A stretch of DNA of 64,000 bases from Chryseobacterium sp. FP211-J200. GTDB lineage: Bacteria > Bacteroidota > Bacteroidia > Flavobacteriales > Weeksellaceae. The translations under genes and the position numbers were made by a program. Positions within the stretch are counted from its first letter, which is position 1; every line of letters begins with the position of its first letter. The stretch lies in NCBI RefSeq assembly GCF_001643375.1, contig NZ_LSHB01000012.1, positions 1 to 64,000 on the forward strand. Direction: 5' to 3'. This document shows positions 51,636 to 59,877 of this stretch, one piece after another. Below the pieces are notes generated by a model. That model worked only from the letters and a program-made list of their open reading frames with translations. It made no database searches and was not told the origin of the DNA.

Positions 51636-52763
51636 TTAATTAATCTCAAGTGAGTAAGTTCGTCTGCTTTTGTGATGGACAGGATGGTAATCTTGCCAAA
51701 GAACCTGCACGCTCTTGTTTTCCTCCAATTCTGGATTGGTTTCAAGATATTTGATGCCTTTGTTTTTGAGGTTCATTTGAATCGCTTTAAAAATCATTGA
51801 AGTTACACCTCTCCTTTGATATTCTGGATGGATTCCTATCAGGTAGAAATTAGCGCGCTCATTTTTCTTTCCAGCCTGTAAAAAGTGCCACCAGCCAAAT
51901 GGGAAAAGTTTTCCCTTTGATTTCTGCAAAGCTTTGGAATAAGAAGGCATTGTGATTGCAAACGCCACCAACTGATTGTTCTCGTCAGCAACACAAGTGA
52001 TGTAATCTTTATCTATGAAACCGAAATATTTTTCCTTATAAGTTTTGATTTGCTCATCAGAAATCGGTGTGTAAGTGGAAAGGTGTTTGTAGGTTTCATC
52101 CAATAATTTGAACATCGATTCTACGTAAGGCAAAATTTCTTTTTTATGTTTGAATTGTAAAGTTTTTAATTTATACTTCTGAGCAATCAAAGAACTGAAT
52201 TTCTCCACTTTTTCAGGCAAGATCTCGGGGAATTGCAATTCAAATTCAACCCATTCTTTTTCTTTGACAAGTCCAAGATTTTCCAAGTGTTTTGGATAAT
52301 AATCATCGTTGTAAAGTCCAATCATCGTCGCCAATTTGTCAAACCCGAAAGTCAACATTCCAGCCTTGTCAAGATTCGTAAATCCCATTGGACCTTCGAT
52401 TTTATCGATTTGATTTTCCTTGGCAAAATTAATGGCGATATCAATCAAAGCTTTGGAAACTTCCGCATCATCAACAAAATCTAACCAGCCAAATCTGACT
52501 TTCTTGATGTCAAGTTCTTTCTCTTCTTTTCTATTAATCAAAACAGCAATTCTGCCAACGATTTTATCATTTTTATAAGCTAAAAACTGCTTCGCTTCAG
52601 AATAATTAAGAGCGGGATTTTCTTCTTTTTTCCAGATATTTCTTTCTTCATTGATCAATGGCGGAACGTAATTCGGGTTGTTTTTGTAAAGTTCCATCGG
52701 GAATTTGATGAAATCCATTTGGTCCTTTTCCGTAACTACTTGCTTTATATTGATATTTCCCAT
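51636..52763 (-). CDS. GNAT-fold N-acetyltransferase-like protein
   Basis: 375 residues, larger than a single GNAT domain. An N-terminal half with FLAYKNDKIVGRIAVLINRKE resembles a degenerate acetyltransferase lobe. The C-terminal half contains NFYLIGIHPEYQRRGVTSMIFKAI near 320, the acetyl-CoA-binding R/QxxGxG/A-type motif, here QRRGVT. Acceptor substrate unknown. It has a strong promoter. Homologues are sometimes mislabelled as GTP cyclohydrolase; nothing here supports that. Confidence 0.75.
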   Translation of the reverse strand: MGNINIKQVVTEKDQMDFIKFPMELYKNNPNYVPPLINEERNIWKKEENPALNYSEAKQFLAYKNDKIVGRIAVLINRKEEKELDIKKVRFGWLDFVDDAEVSKALIDIAINFAKENQIDKIEGPMGFTNLDKAGMLTFGFDKLATMIGLYNDDYYPKHLENLGLVKEKEWVEFELQFPEILPEKVEKFSSLIAQKYKLKTLQFKHKKEILPYVESMFKLLDETYKHLSTYTPISDEQIKTYKEKYFGFIDKDYITCVADENNQLVAFAITMPSYSKALQKSKGKLFPFGWWHFLQAGKKNERANFYLIGIHPEYQRRGVTSMIFKAIQMNLKNKGIKYLETNPELEENKSVQVLWQDYHPVHHKSRRTYSLEIN

Positions 52764-52783
52764 ATTCTTGTTTATAGATTAGA

Positions 52784-52813
52784 CAAAGATAGTTTTTAAG
52801 GAAAAAAAAGCAA
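52784..52813 (-). promoter_or_regulatory. Promoter for the GNAT gene
   Basis: On the minus strand, TTG (52813-52811) and TATCTTTG (52791-52784) with a 19-base spacer; near-consensus, 20 bases before the ATG. Confidence 0.75.
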
Positions 52814-52874
52814 GGCTTTGGTATGATTTTTACATCAAAAGTTGTAATTTATTTTAATGTAAATTGAAAATATA

Positions 52875-53561
52875 ATGACTGGTTACTATTTAATTATTGG
52901 GATTTCTATGCTGCTGAGTTGGATTGTTTCATCACGATTGAAATCCAAATTTGAACACTACTCCAAAGTTCACCTTAGAAATGGACTTTCTGGGAAAGAA
53001 ATCGCTGAAAAAATGCTGAGAGATAACGGAATCAATGATGTTCAGGTCGTTTCCGTTCCAGGACAACTGACTGACCATTATAATCCGGAAACTAAAACTG
53101 TCAATCTTTCCGAAGCTGTTTATATGCAGAGAAATGCGGCTGCGGCTGCGGTTGCTGCTCACGAATGTGGTCACGCTGTTCAACACGCCGTTGGCTATTC
53201 TATGTTGCAATTGAGGTCTAAAATGGTTCCTATTGTGAATATTAGTTCCAATCTTTTGCAATTTGTTTTGATGGGCGGAATCGTGTTGATGGCGATGAGC
53301 GGTAATAAAATTGTCTTAGCGATTGGTGTTGTACTTTTTGCGATCACCACTTTATTCGCATTCATCACATTGCCGGTAGAGTACGATGCTAGTAATCGTG
53401 CATTGAAATGGTTGGAAACTACAGGAACAGTTTCCAGAGAAGAATATGCAGGCGCAGAAGATTCCTTGAAATGGGCAGCAAGGACATACGTTGTTGCAGC
53501 TTTAGGTTCATTAGCTCAGTTGATGTATTTTGCATCATTATTGATGGGAAGTCGAAGATGA
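52875..53561 (+). CDS. Membrane zinc metallopeptidase, YugP family
   Basis: 228 residues. An N-terminal anchor helix, then the HExxH-type zinc site in AAHECGHAVQHA near residue 95 (His-Glu-Cys-Gly-His), and two or three later membrane helices. The YugP/DUF2268-like neutral zinc peptidase family has members annotated as membrane proteases; substrates are unknown. Its terminator is embedded in the opposite yigZ gene. Confidence 0.88.
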   Translation: MTGYYLIIGISMLLSWIVSSRLKSKFEHYSKVHLRNGLSGKEIAEKMLRDNGINDVQVVSVPGQLTDHYNPETKTVNLSEAVYMQRNAAAAAVAAHECGHAVQHAVGYSMLQLRSKMVPIVNISSNLLQFVLMGGIVLMAMSGNKIVLAIGVVLFAITTLFAFITLPVEYDASNRALKWLETTGTVSREEYAGAEDSLKWAARTYVVAALGSLAQLMYFASLLMGSRR

Positions 53562-53564
53562 AAG

Positions 53565-54161
53565 TTATAGAATATTAAATTCCAAAAGCATCTCGGACAG
53601 TTCGTCTGAGATGCTTTCTTTTTTTGAGGTTTTGAAGTTGGCTTCAATCGTGCAAATTTCCTCCGCTTCGAATGAGGTGATTTTCGCATCATATTTATTT
53701 AGCAAGGTAAAGATGATGTTTTGCTGAGAGAATTTGAACTTCAATTCAATTTTTGATTCTAATTCTTTCGTGATGATTTTTGCTTCTTCCAAAGTATATT
53801 TTGCAGATTCTTTGTAAGCTTTTACCAATCCACCTACGCCTAATTTTGTTCCACCATAATATCTAATGACAACGACAAGAACATTCGTAATCTGATGAGC
53901 GAGAAGCTGATTGTAAATAGGCAAACCTGCACTTCCGGATGGTTCGCCGTCGTCATTCGCACGGTAATTTTCGCCGTTAATTCCCAAACGATAGGCGTAA
54001 CAATGATGGGTGGCTTTTGGATGAATGGTTTGAAGGTGATTGAGTCTCGATTTGACTTCAGATTCAGAATCGACAGGGTAGGCAAAACCGATGAATTTGC
54101 TGCCTTTTTCCTTCATAAAAACGTCCTCGATCTCTTTGTCTATGGTTTGGAATTCAAACAT
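53565..54161 (-). CDS. YigZ/IMPACT family protein
   Basis: 198 residues. The N-terminal UPF0029 domain at 1-115 has the family signature DGEPSGSAGLPIYNQL and VLVVVIRYYGGTKLGVGGL. A C-terminal DUF1949 ferredoxin-like domain follows. YigZ/IMPACT proteins are translation-associated regulators; the molecular role in bacteria is uncertain. Convergent with the zinc peptidase gene, only 3 bases apart. Confidence 0.9.
   Translation of the reverse strand: MFEFQTIDKEIEDVFMKEKGSKFIGFAYPVDSESEVKSRLNHLQTIHPKATHHCYAYRLGINGENYRANDDGEPSGSAGLPIYNQLLAHQITNVLVVVIRYYGGTKLGVGGLVKAYKESAKYTLEEAKIITKELESKIELKFKFSQQNIIFTLLNKYDAKITSFEAEEICTIEANFKTSKKESISDELSEMLLEFNIL
53585..53624 (+). terminator. Terminator inside the 3' end of yigZ
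   Basis: AAAGCATCTCGGAC (53585-53598) and GTCTGAGATGCTTT (53604-53617) pair over 14 bp with one G-T pair, followed by CTTTTTTTG. It terminates the plus-strand zinc peptidase transcript while encoding the last residues of the minus-strand yigZ product. Confidence 0.82.
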
Positions 54162-54308
54162 TTTTCAAAAATAGAAATTCTATCATAAAAAATTCAAATA
54201 TCAGGTCGGAAAAGCGGAATTGATTGTCTATACTTCACATTTACAATTGATTAATTACAAGAGTCTTAAAATTTGATAAAATAAAAATTCCAACTATTAA
54301 TTTTTATG

Positions 54309-54316
54309 TAATTTTG
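54309..54316 (+). promoter_or_regulatory. Putative -7 box for the KAS III gene
   Basis: TAATTTTG, 24 bases before the ATG at 54340. No -33 TTG at proper distance. Confidence 0.45.
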
Positions 54317-54339
54317 CATATTAAAATTTATTAATATCA

Positions 54340-55419
54340 ATGCCTAATACACTGATCATTGGCTCCGGATGTTACATTCCGGAAAACATAATAGAAGGTT
54401 CATATTTCAAGGATTCTGTTTTCTATGATGATAATAATCAATTGATTGAAAAGCAAACAGAAGAAATTATCCAAAAGTTTGTAGATATCACAGAGATAGA
54501 AAGAAGAAGATATTTGAGTCCTGAGGATTTCAATTCGGACCTTGGTCTCAGAGCATCGTTGGAGGCTATTGAGGATGCTGGTATTGATAAAGAGGAAATC
54601 GATTATATCATCTACGCGACCAATTTTGGCGAAGTAGATGTGGATGGAATTCCTAATTTTATGCCCTCATTGTCAGCTAGATTGAAGAATAAATTGGATA
54701 TCAAAAACAGATCTTGTGTCAATTATGATATGATCTTCGGATGTCCAGGTTGGGTAGAGTCTCTGATCCTTGCAGATACATTGATAAAAGCTAAAAAGGC
54801 AAAAACGATCCTGGTTGTCGGTGGTGAAACTTTGAGTAGAGTAACCGACGAATTCGATAGAAATAAGATGATCTTCGCAGATGGCGCTGGTGCGGTTGTA
54901 GTGACGGCAACAGAAGATACTACAGTTGGCGTTTTGGCGGACAGTACGCTTTGCGATAACGGCGAAGAACTTAATTACCTTGCAAACGGACCAAGTCTGA
55001 ATCCTGCGTCTAAAGAACCAAGGCAATATATCCAAATGAAAGGGCGCAAGATCTACGAATATGCTTTGAAAAATGTTCCAGACGCCATCAAAGCAACGAT
55101 AGAAAAAGCGAACCTTGATATTTCTGACATCACAAAAATATTGATCCACCAAGCCAATGCAAAAATGGATTACGCCATGATCGGCAGGCTTTTCAAATTG
55201 TACGGACAAAAGGATTATGACCACGCGATCTCTCCAATGACGATTCAGGAATTTGGAAATTCTTCTGTGGCAACGGTTCCGACCTTATTTGATCTGATTA
55301 GAAAGGGAAAAATGGAAGGTCAGACGTTCATTCCGGGCTCTCACATTCTTTTCACATCCGTTGGGGCGGGAATGAACATCAATTGTGTGATCTACAAATT
55401 TCCAGAAGGGAAAATTTAA
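54340..55419 (+). CDS. 3-oxoacyl-ACP synthase III family protein
   Basis: Thiolase-fold condensing enzyme of 359 residues. The catalytic triad is intact: Cys135 in FGCPGW, His270 in HQANAKMD and Asn307 in FGNSSVAT. It is somewhat longer than FabH (about 317-335), with an insertion near residues 25-45. It could be the FabH that initiates fatty acid synthesis or a paralogue making another acyl product such as a pigment precursor; no biosynthetic neighbours settle the question. It is monocistronic. Confidence 0.88.
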   Translation: MPNTLIIGSGCYIPENIIEGSYFKDSVFYDDNNQLIEKQTEEIIQKFVDITEIERRRYLSPEDFNSDLGLRASLEAIEDAGIDKEEIDYIIYATNFGEVDVDGIPNFMPSLSARLKNKLDIKNRSCVNYDMIFGCPGWVESLILADTLIKAKKAKTILVVGGETLSRVTDEFDRNKMIFADGAGAVVVTATEDTTVGVLADSTLCDNGEELNYLANGPSLNPASKEPRQYIQMKGRKIYEYALKNVPDAIKATIEKANLDISDITKILIHQANAKMDYAMIGRLFKLYGQKDYDHAISPMTIQEFGNSSVATVPTLFDLIRKGKMEGQTFIPGSHILFTSVGAGMNINCVIYKFPEGKI

Positions 55420-55496
55420 AGTAAAATCGAAACTTAAACGTTCATTATATCAAGGAATAAATTTTTATTCCTTTTTTGTTTTTTATTAATATTAGT

Positions 55497-56702
55497 ATGC
55501 AAAAGAATATCTTATTTCTTCTGGGCATTTTTCTTGTGCTGGAAGTTTATGTTTACCAAGCTTTTAAAACAGTTTATACCAATCAGAATGCGAAATTCAT
55601 CTATTGGGTCCCGACCATTCTGATCTACGGGTTTTTACTCTATTCCGTTTTCACTTTCAACAGAGGTTCGCACGATTATCTGAGTTTTCAGATCGTGTTT
55701 TCAACCATTTTGATCTTTGTTTTACCGAAAATTCTGGTTGCTGTCTTTCTTTTGGTTGAAGATATCTTTAGGTTGTTCAATTTTGGATACCATTATGTAG
55801 CGACAGAGAACCATGATTATCCGTCAAGGAGAAAGTTTGTGAGTCTTGTTGGTCTAGGTTCTGCTGCGGTTTTGGCTGGTTTGGTTTTGGACGGCATTGT
55901 CTTTGGCAAATACCGTCACAGGGCAAGAATCGTCAGATTGAAACTGAAAAACTTACCAGCGGCCTTCAAAGATTACAAGATCGTTCAGATCTCGGATGTT
56001 CATAGTGGTAGTTTTCAAAATCCAAAGCATTTGCAACACGCCATTGATCTGATCAATAAGCAAGACGCTGATCTAATTCTTTTTACCGGCGATATGGTCA
56101 ATAATTACGCGGATGAGTTCGTTCCTTTCATAGACTTGTTTTCTCAGATCAAAAGTAGAGATGGGAAGTTTGCTGTTCTGGGAAATCACGATTATGGTGA
56201 CTATGGCGACTTTAAGACCAAAGAAGAAAAAGCTTTGAATATTCCTCAGTTGATTGAATATGAAAAGCAGGCAGGTTTTGAGATGTTGAGAAATGAGCAT
56301 AGAATCATTGAGAAAAATGGCGAAAAACTATACATTCTAGGCGTAGAGAATTGGGGTATTGCACCGTTTCCACAATTCGGAGACTTGGACAAGGCAACTC
56401 AAAATGTGCCTGCGGAAGCTGCAAAGATCCTGATGTCTCACGACCCTTCGCATTTTGATGCGATTGTGAAAAACCATCCTAAAAACGTCCAACTGACCAT
56501 CTCTGGACATACGCACGGCATGCAGTTCGGAATCGACCTCAAAAACTTCAAATGGTCACCTGTAAAGTATAAGTATCCTAAGTGGGCCGACCTTTACGAA
56601 AGCGAAGGGAAATACCTCTATGTCAACCGTGGTTTCGGTGTGATAGGCTATCCGGGTAGAGTAGGTGTTTTGCCTGAGATTACTGTTTTTGAGTTAAGCT
56701 AA
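55497..56702 (+). CDS. Membrane metallophosphoesterase, YkuE/calcineurin-like
   Basis: 401 residues. N-terminal helices up to about residue 150 (FLLGIFLVLEVYVYQ, VPTILIYGFLLYSVF, TILIFVLPKILVAVF) hold it in the inner membrane. The phosphoesterase domain follows with metal motifs VQISDVHSG, LFTGDMVNN, VLGNHDYGDYG, LMSHDPSH and TISGHTHGMQFG. Substrates of this branch are unknown. I chose ATG 55497; a TTG seven codons earlier is unlikely. Confidence 0.88.
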   Translation: MQKNILFLLGIFLVLEVYVYQAFKTVYTNQNAKFIYWVPTILIYGFLLYSVFTFNRGSHDYLSFQIVFSTILIFVLPKILVAVFLLVEDIFRLFNFGYHYVATENHDYPSRRKFVSLVGLGSAAVLAGLVLDGIVFGKYRHRARIVRLKLKNLPAAFKDYKIVQISDVHSGSFQNPKHLQHAIDLINKQDADLILFTGDMVNNYADEFVPFIDLFSQIKSRDGKFAVLGNHDYGDYGDFKTKEEKALNIPQLIEYEKQAGFEMLRNEHRIIEKNGEKLYILGVENWGIAPFPQFGDLDKATQNVPAEAAKILMSHDPSHFDAIVKNHPKNVQLTISGHTHGMQFGIDLKNFKWSPVKYKYPKWADLYESEGKYLYVNRGFGVIGYPGRVGVLPEITVFELS

Positions 56703-56727
56703 ATTAATTTATCTTTTTAATAAAAAT

Positions 56728-56764
56728 AAAGCCTGTTTATCAAACAAATGATAACAGGCTTTTC
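56728..56764 (+). terminator. Terminator after the metallophosphoesterase gene
   Basis: AAAGCCTGTTTATC and GATAACAGGCTTT pair with one mismatch around AAACAAAT, followed by a T-run. Confidence 0.82.
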
Positions 56765-56804
56765 TATATGATTTCTATAGGGTCTCTATACGGTCTCCAT
56801 ACGC
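56761..56804. repeat. Degenerate 11-base tandem repeat, four units
   Basis: Units TTTCTATATGA, TTTCTATAGGG, TCTCTATACGG and TCTCCATACGC occur head to tail (44 bases, consensus TTTCTATACGG). It lies in the 247-base spacer between the phosphoesterase gene and the deacetylase-like gene. The rest of the spacer to 56949 is AT-rich with no gene. Confidence 0.7.
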
Positions 56805-56949
56805 TGACGATATACCTTTAGGATTACGATTAATTAAATAAAATAAAGCTTTTTTTGCTTACTTAAAAATCAACTACTGTGGTATAATTGCAGCTTTAAA
56901 TCTGAATTTTAAAGAATTATTATCACTTTATAACATTCTGGTAGAAGCT

Positions 56950-57702
56950 TTAGAACAAATAATCCTTCATCCTGGAAACGGCAATTTCGTGCTCGTCTAT
57001 AAACTGGAACAGGTCTTCAAGTCGGTCTTCAAAACTTCTACTAAGATTGATCTTTTTATAAAATGGTATAATAAATGGCAGTTTATCCTTGCTGAAAAGT
57101 TGCCAGGCGTTTGCGTAGATCATCACGTATTCGTTGGATTTCAGACTTTCCAAAAGCATGCTTTCGTAATACTTCATCGGCGTCACCTGGAGCACATAAT
57201 CATTGAACGGAAGTTGCGAGTAAGGCGACTGACTTTCCGGCACGATCGTCAAATCATTTTCGGTGTAGATCTCTGTTTTCGCAGTGAGCTTTCTCCAAAG
57301 AAAATCGATCTTGGAATCCTCGATATTCGAGACGTAAATGAAGTCCATTTTCTTGATCTCAGGGTAGGGAAGGCGATGTGATTTTTGTCTCAATCCTTTG
57401 ATCGGTTTGTCCAAAATCTGCTCCAGATCTTGCTTGGTTTTGGTAACCATTTTGGTGTCGGAATTGACATTGTAAAGTGCAATCTCGTGACCAGAAAGTG
57501 AAAGGTTTTTTAGTAGTTTTTGGAGTTGCTCGGCAATGGAAACTTCAACAAAGAATGTGGCCTTATACTCGTGTAGCTCCAATAACAAAAAGATGATTCT
57601 GGTATTTTCTTCGATAGACGATATCAATTGATGCTCAGAAAATTTGTTGTTTTTTTCTCTGCCCTTTTCCGAAATCGCTATGTTGAATGTTAGTAAAATC
57701 AC
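56950..57702 (-). CDS. Degenerate polysaccharide deacetylase-like protein
   Basis: 250 residues. It starts with GTG at 57702 and MILLTFNIA, where active NodB-type deacetylases have a catalytic TFDDG/TFDID motif; the Asp is Asn here. The ATFFV core strand and SGHEIALYN are recognisable, but the zinc-binding HxxxH is missing (ALYN instead of GLHG/SHS). The enzyme is therefore probably inactive. It may bind polysaccharide or be a regulator. Its neighbours are a terminator-bounded gene and threonine dehydrogenase, and neither explains it. Confidence 0.68.
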   Translation of the reverse strand: MILLTFNIAISEKGREKNNKFSEHQLISSIEENTRIIFLLLELHEYKATFFVEVSIAEQLQKLLKNLSLSGHEIALYNVNSDTKMVTKTKQDLEQILDKPIKGLRQKSHRLPYPEIKKMDFIYVSNIEDSKIDFLWRKLTAKTEIYTENDLTIVPESQSPYSQLPFNDYVLQVTPMKYYESMLLESLKSNEYVMIYANAWQLFSKDKLPFIIPFYKKINLSRSFEDRLEDLFQFIDEHEIAVSRMKDYLF

Positions 57703-57788
57703 TTAAAGTTAAATTTTAATTTTATTTATAAATATTTAAAAATCAAATGTTAAAACTGTTATAGCTTAAATTGATGATTTAGATTTTT

Positions 57789-58751
57789 CTATTTCCCTAA
57801 TTTCTTCTTCAGGTTATTTATCATATCTATAGACATGGATGAAATGTCAAACTTGTAATCTAATCCCCAATCCTGTTTAGCAGCAGAATCATCAATACTT
57901 GCAGGCCAAGAATCTGCAATGGCCTGACGAAAATCGGGCTCGTATTTTATCTCGAAATCAGGGATTGTTTTTTTGATCTCAGCGGCCAATTCTGAAGGCG
58001 TAAATCTCATCCCGCCCAGGTTGTAAGAGTAACGGATTTTCACCTGTTCTTTTGGAGCGGTCATTAGCTTGATCGTTGCATCGATCGCATCGTTCATATA
58101 GAGCATTGGCATCGCCGTATCTTCCTTGATGAAGCTCGTGTATTTTGCATTTTCAACGGCCTCATAAAAAATCTCGACAGCGTAATCAGTAGTTCCTCCA
58201 CCTGCTGGCGCTTTCCAAGAAATAAGACCCGGATAACGGATACTTCTGATGTCAACACCGTACTTTTTGAAGTAATATTCACACCATTTTTCACCAGCCA
58301 TTTTGGAGATTCCGTAAACCGTTGTTGGGTTCAGTACCACTTCTTGTCCCACGTTTTCTTTCGGAATTCCTTTTCCGAATACGGCGATGGAACTTGGCCA
58401 GAATATCTTTTTCAGCTTTCCTTCTTTTGCCAATTCGCAAAGGTGGATCAATGGGTCCAGGTTCAGTTTCCAGGCGAAGAGCGGTTGTTTTTCCGAGGTT
58501 CCGGACAGTAAAGACGCCAGGTGATAGACAGTTGTGATGTTGTGTTCTTTGATCACTTCTGTAACGGCTTGGAAATTAGTAACATCTAGTCTCTCGTAAT
58601 AGCCAGCTTCTGTAATGCCCTCTTTCCATTTCTCAAGTCCGGATGCGATGACGTTTTCTTTACCGTACATTTCACATAATCTGACCGTGAGTTCTGTTCC
58701 TATCTGCCCTAGTGCGCCCGTGATGAGGATTTTTTCTTGTGGTGTTTCCAT
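57789..58751 (-). CDS. L-threonine 3-dehydrogenase, SDR-type
   Basis: Oxidises L-threonine to 2-amino-3-ketobutyrate with NAD. 320 residues: Rossmann motif ITGALGQIGTEL near 10, YGISKMAGE (catalytic Tyr-x3-Lys) near 144 and the family signature RYPGLISWKAPAGGGTTDYA near 172. This is the extended short-chain dehydrogenase form first characterised in Flavobacterium and Cytophaga, distinct from the zinc-type Tdh. With serine deaminase at 202-1620 it gives two hydroxy-amino-acid catabolic entries. It has its own promoter. Confidence 0.93.
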   Translation of the reverse strand: METPQEKILITGALGQIGTELTVRLCEMYGKENVIASGLEKWKEGITEAGYYERLDVTNFQAVTEVIKEHNITTVYHLASLLSGTSEKQPLFAWKLNLDPLIHLCELAKEGKLKKIFWPSSIAVFGKGIPKENVGQEVVLNPTTVYGISKMAGEKWCEYYFKKYGVDIRSIRYPGLISWKAPAGGGTTDYAVEIFYEAVENAKYTSFIKEDTAMPMLYMNDAIDATIKLMTAPKEQVKIRYSYNLGGMRFTPSELAAEIKKTIPDFEIKYEPDFRQAIADSWPASIDDSAAKQDWGLDYKFDISSMSIDMINNLKKKLGK

Positions 58752-58771
58752 TTTTTACTTTTATTGATTCG

Positions 58772-58803
58772 CAAATCTAATTAATTTAAATAGTTGAGTA
58801 CAA
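58772..58803 (-). promoter_or_regulatory. Promoter for the threonine dehydrogenase gene
   Basis: On the minus strand, TTG (58803-58801) and TAGATTTG (58779-58772), spacer 21 bases, 20 bases before the ATG. Confidence 0.7.
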
Positions 58804-58937
58804 TTTTTCAACTGCAAAAGATTCCCGTAGTTCGAGTTGTTAAAATAAAACAGTTGAAATACTTTGTGAGATTGCGGTATTAGTTTAATTTTATGTTCAG
58901 AAAGACTTACAATTTCAGTTCCAAAATATCATATCCT

Positions 58938-59771
58938 ATGAAAACGAATTCCATAATCAATACCAATGAACTTTATCAAATTTCTAATCAATCGAATCTA
59001 AGGATCTTTGATGTGCGAACTGGTCCGAATGCTAAAGAAGAATATCAGAAAAAGCATTTGAAGAATGCTGTATTTGTAGATTTGAATCATCATCTGGCCG
59101 AAATTGATGATCCGAAAGATGGTGGTCGACATCCGCTTCCGAAGTTTGGGTATTTCATAAAAACCTTAGGGAGATTGGGAATCGACAAGGATTCTGATGT
59201 TGTGATCTACGATGATAAGAATGGTGCGAATGCTGGCGCGAGATTTTGGTGGATGCTGAAGGCGGCTGGTCATAAAAAGGTTCGTGTCCTGAATGGCGGT
59301 TTACAATTTGCAGAAAGTCAAGATTATCCTTTAGCCTCCGGCGATGAGAGTTATCCAGAAACCGAATATATTTCTGAAGTCCATGATTGGCAATTGCCTC
59401 AAGTTTGGATCGACGATGTGAAGGGCGCAGCAGAAAATCCTGAATACTTGATTGTTGATGTCCGCGAATCTCAGCGTTACAAAGGAATCACCGAGCCAAT
59501 TGATCTGGTTGCGGGACATATTCCCAGCGCAGAGAATTTTCCATTTTCTGATAACTTGGATGAGAATGGTTTATTCAAATCGCCAGAAATCCTTAATGAA
59601 AAATATACTGAGTTCTTTAAGAATAGAGATTCCAACAAAATCATTTTCCATTGTGGAAGCGGCGTTACAGCTTGTCATTCGCTCTTAGCTTTGGATTACG
59701 CTGGTTTTGAACTGCCAAATCTATATGTTGGGAGCTGGAGCGAGTGGAGCAGGAATTTTGATGTTAGGTAA
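58938..59771 (+). CDS. 3-mercaptopyruvate sulfurtransferase, tandem rhodanese
   Basis: 277 residues from ATG 58938 with two rhodanese domains. The C-terminal active loop is HCGSGVTACHS with Cys239; CGSGVT is the mercaptopyruvate-type loop rather than thiosulfate-type CRxGx(R/T). First domain: DVRTGPNAKEEYQ and GAVFVDL-type segments. It transfers sulfur from 3-mercaptopyruvate or thiosulfate to acceptors. An ATG 15 codons earlier (58893) is also open, and I cannot exclude it. Confidence 0.88.
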   Translation: MKTNSIINTNELYQISNQSNLRIFDVRTGPNAKEEYQKKHLKNAVFVDLNHHLAEIDDPKDGGRHPLPKFGYFIKTLGRLGIDKDSDVVIYDDKNGANAGARFWWMLKAAGHKKVRVLNGGLQFAESQDYPLASGDESYPETEYISEVHDWQLPQVWIDDVKGAAENPEYLIVDVRESQRYKGITEPIDLVAGHIPSAENFPFSDNLDENGLFKSPEILNEKYTEFFKNRDSNKIIFHCGSGVTACHSLLALDYAGFELPNLYVGSWSEWSRNFDVR

Positions 59772-59877
59772 AATCGTAGAATTGTGAAATCGTTTATTCG
59801 ACAAACAATAAAATCGGAAAATCAACAGTTTTACAAATCATCAAATTAACGATTTAACGGATTAACAACTCAACCAA
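59772..59877. repeat. AAATCGT-family spacer
   Basis: Holds AAAATCGTAG, TTGTGAAATCGTTTATTCG, TTTTACAAATCATC and AATTAACGATTTAACGG. These share word order with the perfect inverted repeat at 9820-9872. It lies between the convergent sulfurtransferase and large outer-membrane protein genes. No canonical terminator is visible. Confidence 0.5.

Noticed and set aside
51636-52763. GTP cyclohydrolase assignment for the 375-residue protein
   Set aside because: Residues show a GNAT fold (QRRGVTSMIFKAI) and none of the cyclohydrolase zinc or active-site motifs.
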